Counted from the stretch's first letter, positions 7,918-17,765 are shown. The stretch: DNA of 64,000 nt from Chromobacterium rhizoryzae (GCF_020544465.1 NZ_CP066126.1:2790001-2854000), one strand, 5' to 3'. Numbers and translations are program-made. Notes: a model not told the origin generated them from the letters alone.

Positions 7918-9156
7918 TCAAGCCTGCCGCATCCAGCGCAGCACGCCGCCGGCGGCGGCGCGCCCGGTGGAAAAGCAGGCGGTCAGCAGATAACCGCCGG
8001 TGGGCGCTTCCCAATCCAGCATCTCGCCGGCGCAGAACACGCCGGGCATCGCCTGCAACATCAGATTGTCGTCCAGCGCGCCGAAGGTCACGCCGCCGGC
8101 GGTGCTGATCGCCTCGTCCAGCGGCCGCGGCGCCAGCAAGCGCAAAGGCAAGGCCTTGATGCCCTCGGCCAGCTTGGCGGGGTCGTTGAACACGTCCTTG
8201 TCCAGGCATTCGCGCAGCAAGCCCATGCGCACGCCCTTCAGACCCAAGCGGCTTTGCAAATGGCTGGACATCGAACGCGAACCCCGCGGCCGCGCCACCT
8301 CGCCCAGAATGCGCTGCAAGCTCCAGTCCGGCATCAGGTCCAGATAACACAAGGCCGCGCCGCTGCGCGCGATTTCGTCGCGGATGGCGCCGGAGCAGGC
8401 GTAAATCAGATTGCCCTCCACGCCGCCGGCGGTGATGACGAACTCGCCGCGGCGGCTGAACGGATGGCCGACGGCCGGATGGAACTGCAAGGTCACCGAT
8501 TTCAACGGCGCGCCGGCGAATTTGTCGGCGAAATACTCGCTCCAGCCGGCGTCGAAGCCGCAGTTGGACGGCTGCAGCTTGGACACCTCCACGCCGCGTT
8601 CGCGCAGCATCGCCGCCCAGCTGCCGTCCGAACCCAGCTTGCGCCAGCTGCCGCCGCCCATGGCCAGCACCACGGCGTCGGCCTCGGCCAGGCGCTCGCC
8701 GTCCGGCGACGACAGCCGCAGGCGGCCGCGCTCGTCCCAGCCCAGGAAACGATGGCGCACGTGGAAGCTCACCCCCGCCTCGCGCAAGCGCGTCAGCCAG
8801 GAGCGCAGCAGCGGCGCCGCCTTCATTTCCTTGGGAAACACCTTGCCGGAACTGCCGATGAAGGTTTCTATGCCCAGGCCGTGCACCCAGGCGCGCACAT
8901 GCTCGCCGTTGAACACGTCCAGCATGGGCCGCAACTCGGCGCTGTGAGCGCCGTAGCGCTGCACAAAGCTGGCGTGGGGCTCGGAATGGGTGATGTTCAT
9001 GCCGCCCACGCCGGCCAGCAGGAATTTGCGGCCGACCGACGGCATCGCGTCGTAGACATCGACCCGCACGCCCGCCGCCGCCAGTTGCTCGGCGGCGGCC
9101 AGGCCGGCCGGCCCGCCGCCGATGATGGCTACGCGGCGTCCGCTTGTGTCACCCAT
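7918..9156 (-). CDS. HI0933-like FAD-dependent oxidoreductase (TIGR03862-type flavoprotein)
   Basis: 412-residue flavoprotein with the N-terminal dinucleotide fold VAIIGGGPAGLAAAEQLAAA, followed by VGRKFLLAGVGGMNITHSEP, which is the HI0933/YhiN-family signature, and a C-terminal FAD motif around GVFCAGEMLDWEAPTGGYLL. The ATG at 9154-9156 has AAGGAG nine bases upstream; a longer frame would start at TTG 9243. Members are FAD enzymes without a settled reaction. A second, clearly different member of the same superfamily is at 18250-19422. Confidence 0.9.
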   Translation of the reverse strand: MGDTSGRRVAIIGGGPAGLAAAEQLAAAGVRVDVYDAMPSVGRKFLLAGVGGMNITHSEPHASFVQRYGAHSAELRPMLDVFNGEHVRAWVHGLGIETFIGSSGKVFPKEMKAAPLLRSWLTRLREAGVSFHVRHRFLGWDERGRLRLSSPDGERLAEADAVVLAMGGGSWRKLGSDGSWAAMLRERGVEVSKLQPSNCGFDAGWSEYFADKFAGAPLKSVTLQFHPAVGHPFSRRGEFVITAGGVEGNLIYACSGAIRDEIARSGAALCYLDLMPDWSLQRILGEVARPRGSRSMSSHLQSRLGLKGVRMGLLRECLDKDVFNDPAKLAEGIKALPLRLLAPRPLDEAISTAGGVTFGALDDNLMLQAMPGVFCAGEMLDWEAPTGGYLLTACFSTGRAAAGGVLRWMRQA

Positions 9157-9397
9157 ATACTGCGCTCCTTGAAATCCATGGTGAAGAATGCGCCCAAACT
9201 GCGGCGAGGGCGGGATTTTCACAGAAAACCGCCGCAAACCCAAGCCTAATCGTTTTAACTATAAGTTTGATTTAAACCAACATTCCTACGTCATCAAATC
9301 ACTACCATCGCGCTGCGACCCATTTCAATAAACCTATAGCGGCAATCGCGCGATTCTACAAACACACCAGGAGAACGGACCCTCCGTCCGCACACGC

Positions 9398-11026
9398 ATG
9401 CGCAAATTTTCCGATTGGCCGATCTGGCTGAAACTGACCATGGCGGTATGGTGCTGCCTGGTCCTGGCCTGGAGCGGGCTGATAGCCTGGGAAACCAGCG
9501 TCAGCCGGGACATCGCCGTGGAACAGGCGCAAGACCTGGCCCACAGCATGAATGAAATGACCATGGCCGGGCTCACCGGCATGATGATTACCGGCACCGT
9601 GGGCCAACGCGACGTTTTTCTGGACCAGATCAAGGAACTGTCCGCGGTGCGCGATCTGAGAGTGATCCGCGCCCCGGCCGTCAGCAAGCAGTTCGGCCCC
9701 GGCAACGCCGGCGACAAGAATCTGAACGGCGACGCGGTGGAGCAACAGGCGCTGCGGGACGGCAAGCCTCATATCCGGATTGAATCCACGCCGGCGCTGG
9801 GCGAACATCTGCGCGTGGTCTATCCGGCGCTGGCCTCGCGCAACTATCTGGGCAAAAACTGCATGATGTGCCACCAGGTGGCGGACAAGACGCCGCTGGG
9901 CGTGGTCAGCATGCGCGTCTCCCTGGAGAAGCCTTACGCCTCGGTCAGCCGTTTCCGCGATCAGAGCATTCTGTTCGCCATCCTGGCTTCCCTGCCCCTG
10001 ATGGCGGTGGTCTTCCTGCTGGCGCGCCGCCTCGTCACCCGCCCGCTGCAGGCGATGTCGGCCGGGCTCGCCGAACTGGCCCAGGGCGAAGGCGATCTGA
10101 CGCGACGGCTGCCGGTGCGCAGCCGCGACGAAATCGGCGACACCGCCTTGCGCTTCAACCAGATGCTGGCCGCCATCGCCGAGCTGGTGCGCCACGTCGG
10201 CGCCTCCGCCGGCGCGGTGTCCCAGTCCTCGCGCCAGTTAGCCGACGGCGCCGCCCACCTGGCGGAAAGCTCGCACAGGCAAAACCGCCAGTCCCAGTCC
10301 GCCGCCGGCGCGGTGGAGCAGCTGGCCAGCCATATCGGCGAAATCGCCGGCAAGGCCGAGGACGTCAGCGCCGAAGCCGACCAGAGCCTGCAACGCTCCG
10401 AAGACGGCCGCGCCAGCCTGAGCCAGCTGCAACGCGAAGTCAGCCAGGTGGAGCAGGCGGTGCGGCTGATGGCGCAGGCGGAAACCGAGCTGGCCAGTTC
10501 CACCTCCAGCATCACCAATATGACCAAGGAAGTGCGCGAGATCGCCGAACAGACCAATCTGCTGGCGCTGAACGCGGCGATCGAGGCCGCGCGCGCCGGC
10601 GAACAGGGCCGCGGCTTCGCGGTGGTGGCCGACGAGGTGCGCAAGCTGGCGGAGAAATCGGCCCGCTCCGCCAGCGAGATCGACGCCGTGACCGGCGCGC
10701 TCAACCAGAAAACCGACGCGGTGCGCGCCGCGGTCAACGCCGGCCTCAGCTCGCTGGCCGCCAGCCGCCAGTCCGCCGACAGCGTGTCCAGCGTGCTGGA
10801 CGCCGCCAATCAATCGGTGGCCGAGGTGCGCCAGGGCCTGCGCCAGATCGTCGCCGTCACCGAGCAGCAGCGCGCCGCCAGCCAATCCGTAACCGGCAGC
10901 ATAGACGCCATCGCCGAAATGGCGCAGACCAACGATCAGGAGATCGGCCAAACCGTGAACGCCGCCGAACAACTGGAACAATTGGCCCAGCGGCTGACGG
11001 AATCGGTGTCGCGCTTCACCGTGTGA
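9398..11026 (+). CDS. Methyl-accepting chemotaxis protein with periplasmic c-type haem motif
   Basis: 542-residue chemoreceptor: TM1 about residues 10-32, periplasmic sensor about 33-187, TM2 about 188-210, HAMP about 211-265, then a cytoplasmic coiled-coil signalling domain with the conserved tip EQTNLLALNAAIEAARAGEQ. The sensor contains NCMMCHQV, a canonical CxxCH haem c-attachment motif (Cys155, Cys158, His159) about 30 residues before TM2. This suggests a covalently bound haem for sensing redox state, oxygen or NO, as in haem-containing MCPs of Geobacter and Desulfovibrio. No CheR-binding pentapeptide is seen at the C-terminus (ends SRFTV). It is transcribed alone. Ligand is inferred, domain order is directly visible. 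Confidence 0.93.
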   Translation: MRKFSDWPIWLKLTMAVWCCLVLAWSGLIAWETSVSRDIAVEQAQDLAHSMNEMTMAGLTGMMITGTVGQRDVFLDQIKELSAVRDLRVIRAPAVSKQFGPGNAGDKNLNGDAVEQQALRDGKPHIRIESTPALGEHLRVVYPALASRNYLGKNCMMCHQVADKTPLGVVSMRVSLEKPYASVSRFRDQSILFAILASLPLMAVVFLLARRLVTRPLQAMSAGLAELAQGEGDLTRRLPVRSRDEIGDTALRFNQMLAAIAELVRHVGASAGAVSQSSRQLADGAAHLAESSHRQNRQSQSAAGAVEQLASHIGEIAGKAEDVSAEADQSLQRSEDGRASLSQLQREVSQVEQAVRLMAQAETELASSTSSITNMTKEVREIAEQTNLLALNAAIEAARAGEQGRGFAVVADEVRKLAEKSARSASEIDAVTGALNQKTDAVRAAVNAGLSSLAASRQSADSVSSVLDAANQSVAEVRQGLRQIVAVTEQQRAASQSVTGSIDAIAEMAQTNDQEIGQTVNAAEQLEQLAQRLTESVSRFTV

Positions 11027-11058
11027 ATCCAACTCCATGGAGCCGCCAGTCAATTTCT

Positions 11059-11078
11059 GGCCCCGTTCGCGCGGGGCC
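11059..11078 (+). terminator. Weak hairpin downstream of the chemoreceptor gene
   Basis: GGCCCC (11059-11064) and GGGGCC (11073-11078) form a short GC stem 33 bases past the stop. No T run follows, so any terminator function is doubtful. Confidence 0.3.
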
Positions 11079-11133
11079 TCCGCCTTCTTGCGGGCTGGAG
11101 CCGAAATAAATCCGCCGGCGGCGGATATCCGAT

Positions 11134-11162
11134 TTGGCCGTTGGCCGCCGGCCTGTTACACT
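11134..11162 (+). promoter_or_regulatory. Predicted promoter of dbpA
   Basis: TTGGCC (11134-11139) and TACACT (11157-11162) are 17 bases apart. The predicted start lies about 25 bases before the GTG of dbpA. Four of six bases match in each box. Confidence 0.42.
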
Positions 11163-11194
11163 CGCAGCCCGATACCGTAATACGCCAAGTCATT

Positions 11195-12574
<1,380 letters not shown>

Positions 12575-12583
12575 ACGACGACG

Positions 12584-12625
12584 CGCCCCCGGCCCGACAA
12601 GCACTGCCGGGCCGGGGGCGTTTTT
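12584..12625 (+). terminator. Rho-independent terminator of dbpA
   Basis: A perfect 13-bp GC stem (12584-12596 with 12608-12620) with an 11-base loop is followed directly by five T. It lies 10 bases past the dbpA stop. Confidence 0.92.
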
Positions 12626-12633
12626 GCTAGAAT
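12626..12633 (+). promoter_or_regulatory. Extended -10 promoter candidate for map
   Basis: TGCTAGAAT follows the dbpA terminator, giving an extended -10 (TGn plus TAGAAT). The -35 position (TGCCGG) lies in the terminator stem and is poor. It is 41 bases before the map ATG. Confidence 0.42.
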
Positions 12634-12673
12634 ACGTCTCATTAGCCGCAGACACGCACATCACCAGAATCCC

Positions 12674-13468
12674 ATGAGCATCCAACTGAAAAACGCCCAA
12701 GACATCGAAAAGATGCGGATCGCCGGCCGCCTGGCGTCGGAAGTCCTCGACTACATCACCCCCTTCATCAAGCCCGGCGTCACCACCGAAGCCATCGACA
12801 AGCTGTGCCACGACTACATCGTCAATGAGCAGGGCGCGATCCCGGCGCCGCTGAACTACGCGCCGGACGGCCACAATCCCTACCCCAAATCCGTGTGCAC
12901 CTCGGTCAACCACGTGATCTGCCACGGCATCCCGAACGACAAGCCCCTGAAGAGCGGCGACATCATGAATCTGGATGTCACCGTGATCAAGGACGGCTAC
13001 CACGGCGACACCAGCCGCATGTACCACGTCGGCAACGTTAGCGAACACGCCCGCCGCCTGTCCCGCATCACTTACGAATGCATGTGGCGCGGCATCGACA
13101 AGGTCAAGCCGGGCGCCACGCTGGGCGATATCGGCTACGCCATCCAGCAGCACGCGGAAAACTCCGGCTACAGCGTGGTGCAGGAATTCTGCGGCCACGG
13201 CATCGGCACCAAATTCCACGAAGAGCCGCAAGTGCTGCACTACGGCCGCCCCGGCACCGGGCTGGAACTGCAGGCCGGCATGATCTTCACCATCGAGCCC
13301 ATGATCAACCAGGGCAAGCGCCACCTGCGCATGCTGGGCGACGGCTGGACCGTGGTCACCAAGGACCGCAGCCTGTCCGCGCAATGGGAGCACACCGTGC
13401 TGGTCACCGACAGCGGCTACGAGATCCTGACCCAGTCCGCGGGCACGCCGCCCAAGCCCGGCAAATAA
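12674..13468 (+). CDS. map: Type I methionine aminopeptidase
   Basis: Dinuclear-metal peptidase that removes the initiator methionine from new proteins. 264 residues, as in E. coli Map. The five metal ligands are visible in order: Asp in LDVTVIKDGYHGDTS (two), His in GHGIGTKFHEEPQV, Glu in FTIEPMIN and Glu in QWEHTVLV. This copy sits between dbpA and a flagellin gene rather than beside rpsB, so a second map elsewhere is possible. A terminator follows the gene. Confidence 0.96.
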   Translation: MSIQLKNAQDIEKMRIAGRLASEVLDYITPFIKPGVTTEAIDKLCHDYIVNEQGAIPAPLNYAPDGHNPYPKSVCTSVNHVICHGIPNDKPLKSGDIMNLDVTVIKDGYHGDTSRMYHVGNVSEHARRLSRITYECMWRGIDKVKPGATLGDIGYAIQQHAENSGYSVVQEFCGHGIGTKFHEEPQVLHYGRPGTGLELQAGMIFTIEPMINQGKRHLRMLGDGWTVVTKDRSLSAQWEHTVLVTDSGYEILTQSAGTPPKPGK

Positions 13469-13485
13469 GCCGGAAACGCATCCCC

Positions 13486-13508
13486 AGCCCGGCGCCGCCG
13501 GGCTTTTT
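13486..13508 (+). terminator. Rho-independent terminator of map
   Basis: AGCCCGG (13486-13492) pairs with CCGGGCT (13498-13504), followed by TTTT. It lies 18 bases past the stop. Confidence 0.82.
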
Positions 13509-13560
13509 CACGCCCATGCCCGCGCCATCCGCCGCGACGCGACTTTACCCAAAACCCGGC

Positions 13561-13589
13561 TTGCCCTGCCCCGCGCGCTTTCTTACACT
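13561..13589 (+). promoter_or_regulatory. Candidate sigma70-type promoter of the flagellin gene
   Basis: TTGCCC (13561-13566), a 17-base spacer and TACACT (13584-13589) lie 35 bases before the ATG. No sigma28 (TAAA-N15-GCCGATAA type) or sigma54 (GG-N10-GC type) flagellar promoter was recognised in the 155-bp gap. Confidence 0.42.
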
Positions 13590-13623
13590 GAAGAAGTGAA
13601 ACCACATCCAGCGGGAGCCGGCC

Positions 13624-14481
13624 ATGGCACTGACCATCAATAGCAATCTGAGCGCGCTGCAGGGGCAGAACCAGCTGAACCAGACCCAGAAAGCCAAAGA
13701 CAAGCTGCTGGCTCAACTCTCGGCCGGCAAGACCACCAACAACGCCGCCAACAATCCGGCCAACGCCGCCATTTCCGAAGCGCTGCTGGCCCAGATCAAC
13801 GGCAACAATCAGGCGATCAACAACGCCAACGACGGCATCTCGCTGGCGCAAACCGCCGACGGCGCGCTCAATCAGCTGCAAAGCAATACCCAGCAAATCC
13901 AGGAGCTGGCGATCCAGGCCGGCAACGGCGCGCTCAGCGCCAGCAACCGCCAGGCGCTGCAACAGCAGGTGGACCAGCTGACCCAGGCCAATTCCGCCAT
14001 CGTGCAAAGCACCGAATTCAACGGCACCCCGCTGCTGAACAGCAACGCCTCCACCACCTTCCAGGTGGGCCCCAACGGCAGCGCGGACAACCAGGTGAAC
14101 ATCTCCGGCGTCAATCTGTCCGCCGCGCCGGCCAGCGGCGGGCTCAACAGCTACAACGCCAATCTGAACGCCACCGGCACCATAGACATCAGCACCCAGG
14201 CCGGCGCGCTGGCCGCGCAGCAAAGCACCAACGCCGATCTGAACACCCTGGCCAACACCCGCAGCACGCTGGGCTCGATCAGCAACCGTTTCGAGGCCAG
14301 CATCAACAATCTGCAAACCGCCTCGGTCAACACCGCCGCCGCCAATAGCCGGATCAGCGACACCGACTTCGCCGCCGCGACGGCGCAGCTGGCGGCCAAA
14401 CAGATCCTGGGGCAAACCGGCCTCGCCACCCAGGCCCAGGCCAATGTCGGCCCGCGCGCGGCGCTGTCCCTGCTGGGCTGA
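13624..14481 (+). CDS. Flagellin, solitary and divergent
   Basis: 285-residue flagellin with the conserved start MALTINSNLSALQGQNQLN and the C-terminal D0 end (TAQLAAKQILGQTGLATQAQ). The usual central D1 motif (LRINSAKDDAAGLAI type) is replaced by an Asn/Ala-rich run near residues 37-56, and the variable centre is very short. The segment aligned with the TLR5-binding helix reads QQIQELAIQ, so the arginine of that site is Gln here. Composition is rich in Asn, Gln and Ala. There are no flagellar neighbours (no fliD, fliS or flaG). It may be an accessory or special-purpose flagellin. Family certain, role inferred. Confidence 0.88.
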   Translation: MALTINSNLSALQGQNQLNQTQKAKDKLLAQLSAGKTTNNAANNPANAAISEALLAQINGNNQAINNANDGISLAQTADGALNQLQSNTQQIQELAIQAGNGALSASNRQALQQQVDQLTQANSAIVQSTEFNGTPLLNSNASTTFQVGPNGSADNQVNISGVNLSAAPASGGLNSYNANLNATGTIDISTQAGALAAQQSTNADLNTLANTRSTLGSISNRFEASINNLQTASVNTAAANSRISDTDFAAATAQLAAKQILGQTGLATQAQANVGPRAALSLLG

Positions 14482-14544
14482 AGCGCGAGGCCGGCCCCCC
14501 CCCGGCCCAAAGCCCAGTATTAGCGGCGATTGCGCCGCCAAGCC

Positions 14545-14573
14545 TTGTTACACGCGGTTACAAGCGATATCAT
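14545..14573 (+). promoter_or_regulatory. Predicted promoter of rnk
   Basis: TTGTTA (14545-14550), 17-base spacer, TATCAT (14568-14573). The ATG of rnk follows 75 bases later, with GAAGGAG just before it. Confidence 0.52.
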
Positions 14574-14647
14574 TGGCACACACGCTTTTCGCGCACTAAA
14601 TCATCGGGCACCCTGTGGTGCCCTTTGTCTATCTGAAGGAGTTGCAT

Positions 14648-15052
14648 ATGTCGACAAGCCCGGCCATCACGGTGTCCTCTCTGGACTATGAGCGCCTCGC
14701 CGCGCTGCTGGAGGATTGCGAGAGCGGCCACCCCACCGCGGCCGCGCTGGAAGCCGAGCTGGAGCGCGCCGATGTGGTGGAGCCCGCCGCCATGCCCGCC
14801 GGCATCATCACCATGAACAGCTGCGCGCGGGTCAAGCTGGACGACGCCCAGGAAAAAACCCTGACCCTGGTCTACCCACGCGAAGCGGACAGCGAACAAG
14901 GCAAGATCTCGGTGCTGGCGCCCATCGGCGCCGCGCTGCTCGGCCTCTCCGCCGGACAGAGCATAGATTGGCCGACGCCGGCCGGCAGCATCCGCCTGAA
15001 GGTGCTGGAAGTCACCTACCAGCCAGAAGCCGCGGGCGAACTGCACCGCTGA
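14648..15052 (+). CDS. rnk: Regulator of nucleoside diphosphate kinase (Rnk)
   Basis: 134-residue protein with a C-terminal GreA/GreB-like FKBP fold (VYPREADSEQGKISVLAPIG, then AALLGLSAGQSIDWP), the hallmark of Rnk. Rnk binds RNA polymerase near the secondary channel and affects NDP kinase and transcription. E. coli Rnk has 136 residues. The start is the ATG at 14648, which has GAAGGAG 7-8 bases upstream; an in-frame upstream start has no such site. Monocistronic with its own promoter and terminator. Confidence 0.92.
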   Translation: MSTSPAITVSSLDYERLAALLEDCESGHPTAAALEAELERADVVEPAAMPAGIITMNSCARVKLDDAQEKTLTLVYPREADSEQGKISVLAPIGAALLGLSAGQSIDWPTPAGSIRLKVLEVTYQPEAAGELHR

Positions 15053-15059
15053 TAAAAAA

Positions 15060-15090
15060 ACCGGCCATCGCATGGATGACCGGTTTTTTT
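15060..15090. terminator. Bidirectional terminator between rnk and the hydrolase
   Basis: ACCGGCCATC and GATGACCGGT form a 10-bp stem with one G-U pair and short loop. It is flanked by seven A on the left and seven T on the right, so it can serve both convergent genes. Confidence 0.88.
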
Positions 15091-15111
15091 GCGCCAGGGC
15101 CTGACGACGCC

Positions 15112-15720
15112 CTACCAACAGCGCTGAATCGTCTGCGCCAGCTGCACCAGGCGGCCATGGAAGAAATGGCCGGCGCCGGGAAACACCACCACCGGCAAAC
15201 CTTGCGGCCGCGCCCATGCCATCACCGCGGACAGCGGAATCACCTCGTCCTCCTCGCCGTGAATCACCAGCGCATCGGCCGGCACCTCCGGCGTCGGCGT
15301 TTCGTACTTGCCCACCGCCACGCCCATCAGCAGCAATTTGTCCGACGCTATGCGCGCGCGGGTGCGCGCCGCGACGAAGCCGCCGAAGGAAAAACCGGCC
15401 AGCGCCAGCGGCAGATCGCCCTGCTCGCGGCGCGCGTGTTCCACCACGGCGATCACGTCCTCCACCTCGCCGAGGCCGTAATCGTGCTGTCCCTCGCTGT
15501 CGCCCACGCCGCGCAGATTCGGGCAGTAGCAGACATAGCCCAGCTGCGACAAGGCCTTGGCCGCGGTCTGCACCACCTTGTTGGTGTTGGTGCCGCCTTG
15601 CAGCGGGTTGGGATGGCAGATCACCGCAATGCCGCGCGCCTCGGCCTGGGCCGCCACCACGATGGTTTCCAGACCGCCGGCGGGCCCGGCCACCACTTGC
15701 TTGTTCATCGCCTTCAACAT
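15112..15720 (-). CDS. Alpha/beta hydrolase
   Basis: 202-residue serine hydrolase. The nucleophile elbow is AGFSFGGFVA, an oxyanion-type HPNPLQGG segment lies near residue 36, an acid is likely in VIHGEEDEVIP and the catalytic His in GAGHFFHG. The closest look is to the bacterial CocE/YbaC-like or dienelactone-hydrolase relatives annotated simply as alpha/beta hydrolase. Its ATG overlaps the stop of the upstream ferredoxin gene (ATGA), so the two are co-translated. Substrate unknown. Confidence 0.87.
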   Translation of the reverse strand: MLKAMNKQVVAGPAGGLETIVVAAQAEARGIAVICHPNPLQGGTNTNKVVQTAAKALSQLGYVCYCPNLRGVGDSEGQHDYGLGEVEDVIAVVEHARREQGDLPLALAGFSFGGFVAARTRARIASDKLLLMGVAVGKYETPTPEVPADALVIHGEEDEVIPLSAVMAWARPQGLPVVVFPGAGHFFHGRLVQLAQTIQRCW

Positions 15721-16028
15721 CAGATCTTCAACCTTTCCACCACGCGCCCGCCCACCATGTGCTCGGCGACGATTTCGTCGATGTCTTCCTTGTCGACGAA
15801 GGTGTACCAGGTCTCCTCCGGATACACCACCATCACCGGGCCGTCGTCGCAGCGCCCAAGACAGCCCGCCTTGTTGACGCGGATCTTGCCCTCGCCGGCC
15901 AGGCCCAGGACCTTGACCTTGTCCTTCATATAGCCCAGCAGTTCGCTGGCGCCGTGATTATTGCAGCAATCCTCGCAGCCGGCGCGCTGATTACAGCAGA
16001 TGAATACATGCTTGTCGAAAAAGCTCAT
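15720..16028 (-). CDS. Thioredoxin-like [2Fe-2S] ferredoxin
   Basis: 102-residue protein of the thioredoxin-fold [2Fe-2S] ferredoxin family. It has KHVFICCNQRAGCEDCCNNH near the N-terminus and GCLGRCDDGPVMVVYPE in the second half, giving the cluster ligands. The first segment has additional cysteines (C-C, C-x2-CC) beyond the usual pattern. The ATG at 16026-16028 starts just upstream of repeat copy B; in-frame upstream sequence comes from that repeat. Translation is coupled to the alpha/beta hydrolase. Likely electron carrier for an unidentified partner. Confidence 0.88.
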   Translation of the reverse strand: MSFFDKHVFICCNQRAGCEDCCNNHGASELLGYMKDKVKVLGLAGEGKIRVNKAGCLGRCDDGPVMVVYPEETWYTFVDKEDIDEIVAEHMVGGRVVERLKI

Positions 16029-16060
16029 GAAATGCCTCGTATGCTCACAGAACCATCTTA

Positions 16061-16199
16061 GAACGTGTTTACGATCTCGCGAGCTAAGGCGAGACAAGGC
16101 GAAAACGGTTGAGAAAGCGGAGTGTACAGACGGTACATGAGCATTTCGAAACCATTTTCAACGCCGTATCGCCGACGCGCAGCAGATCGTAACAGGTTC
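16061..16199 (-). repeat. Dispersed 140-bp MITE-like repeat, copy B
   Basis: 139 bp, inserted between dnaB and the ferredoxin gene. It is flanked by TTA at 16058-16060 and TTA at 16200-16202 (TAA on the minus strand). The second is the dnaB stop codon. Read from dnaB, it begins GAACCTGTTACGATCTGCTG and ends GTAAACACGTTC. It contains the inner dyad TGTAC-CGTCT-GTACA. It closely matches copy A at 18105-18244 and the two form one subgroup. Confidence 0.9.
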
Positions 16200-17609
16200 T
16201 TAGGAGTCGCTGTCCGCCCAACCGCTGACGCCCAGCGTGGCGGCGTTGTCGAACTTGGCGTACTTGCCGACGAAGGCCAGCCGCACCGCGCCGGTGGGAC
16301 CGTTACGGTGCTTGCCGATGATGGCCTCGGCCAGGCCCTTCACTTCCTGGTTCTCCGGGTTGTAATACTCTTCCCGGTACATGAAGACGATCAAGTCGGC
16401 ATCCTGCTCGATGGCGCCGGATTCCCGCAAGTCCGACATCATCGGCCGCTTGTTGGGACGCTGCTCCACCGCCCGCGACAGCTGGGACAGCGCGATCACC
16501 GGCACCTGCAGCTCCTTGGCCAGGCCTTTCAGGCCGCGCGAAATCTCGCCCAGCTCGGCGGTGCGGTTGTCGCCGCGGCCCGAGCCCGACATCAGCTGCA
16601 AGTAGTCGATCACGATCAGACCCAGCTTGCCGCCGTGCTGGCGCGCCAGACGGCGCGCGCGCGCGCGCACTTCCAGCGCGGTCAGCGCAGCGGTTTCGTC
16701 GATGTACATCGGCGCCTCGGACAGCTTGCCTATCGCGTAAGTCAGCTTCTGCCAGTCATCGTCGCCCAGCTTGCCGGTACGCAACGTGTGCTGATCCAGC
16801 CGCCCCACCGAACCCAGCATACGCATCACCAGCTGCGTGCCGCCCATCTCCATCGAGAACACCGCCACCGGCAGATGCTGCTCCACCGCCACATGCTCGG
16901 CGATATTCATCGAGAACGCGGTCTTGCCCATGGACGGACGTCCGGCGACGATGATCAGATCGCCCGCTTGCAGGCCCGAGGTCTTGGCGTCCAGATCAAT
17001 GAAGCCGGTGGGCACGCCGGTGACCTCGTCCGGGTTCTCCCGGCTGTAGAGCATGTCGATGCGCTCCACCACCTCTTTCAACAGGCCCGGCATCTCCAGG
17101 AAACCCTGCTTGGACTTGGCGGTGGATTCGGCGATCTGGAACACCTTGCCCTCGGCCTCGTCCAGCAGCTGCGAGGCGTCGCGCCCCATCGGCGCGTAGG
17201 CGGCCTCGGCGATCTCGGTGCCCACCAGCGCCAGCTGGCGCATGATGGAGCGCTCGCGCACGATCTCGGCGTAGCGGCGGATATTGGCGGCGGACGGCGT
17301 GTTCTGCGCCAGCGTGGCCAGATAGGACAGGCCGCCGATATTGCCCAGTTCGCCGTTCTTGTCCAGGCTTTCGGAAACGGTGACCACGTCGGCCGGACGC
17401 GCCAGTTCCACCAGCCTGGCCACGTGCTTGTAGATCAGCCGGTGGTCATGGCGGTAAAAGTCCGCCTCGGACACCACGTCGGCGATCTTGTCCCAGGCGC
17501 TGTTGTCCAGCAACAAGCCGCCCAGCACCGATTGCTCGGCTTCGATCGAATGAGGCGGCGTGCGGATCGCCGCCATCTCGCTGTCAAAATTCTCGTACGA
17601 TTCAGTCAT
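16200..17609 (-). CDS. dnaB: Replicative DNA helicase DnaB
   Basis: 469-residue hexameric 5'-3' helicase of the replication fork. An N-terminal DnaB domain (IEAEQSVLGGLLLDN) is followed by a RecA-type domain with Walker A IVAGRPSMGKTAFSMNIAE and Walker B GLIVIDYLQLM, plus the arginine-finger region KHRNGPTG. The ATG at 17607-17609 starts the conserved protein; upstream in-frame sequence has no support. The TAA stop is the first base triplet of the repeat-copy-B junction, so the transcript would read straight into the repeat. Confidence 0.97.
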   Translation of the reverse strand: MTESYENFDSEMAAIRTPPHSIEAEQSVLGGLLLDNSAWDKIADVVSEADFYRHDHRLIYKHVARLVELARPADVVTVSESLDKNGELGNIGGLSYLATLAQNTPSAANIRRYAEIVRERSIMRQLALVGTEIAEAAYAPMGRDASQLLDEAEGKVFQIAESTAKSKQGFLEMPGLLKEVVERIDMLYSRENPDEVTGVPTGFIDLDAKTSGLQAGDLIIVAGRPSMGKTAFSMNIAEHVAVEQHLPVAVFSMEMGGTQLVMRMLGSVGRLDQHTLRTGKLGDDDWQKLTYAIGKLSEAPMYIDETAALTALEVRARARRLARQHGGKLGLIVIDYLQLMSGSGRGDNRTAELGEISRGLKGLAKELQVPVIALSQLSRAVEQRPNKRPMMSDLRESGAIEQDADLIVFMYREEYYNPENQEVKGLAEAIIGKHRNGPTGAVRLAFVGKYAKFDNAATLGVSGWADSDS

Positions 17610-17765
17610 GTAGACTCGGAGTGATGGCGCGGCCTGGCCGCGCGAATGAAGCAAGCCTGGATCAGGCAAAACCCGATTTTAACCCGAAACCGCCACTCGC
17701 TGAGCATGCGTTGACAAGCGCCCCGCGCGGCCCCAGCATCGAAGCTTCGTTCATCTGGAGCCGCC

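Noticed and set aside
14495..14503. Run of nine C after the flagellin gene as a phase-variation tract
   Set aside because: It lies outside coding sequence, after the stop, so slippage would not switch a frame; no promoter spacing effect is apparent.
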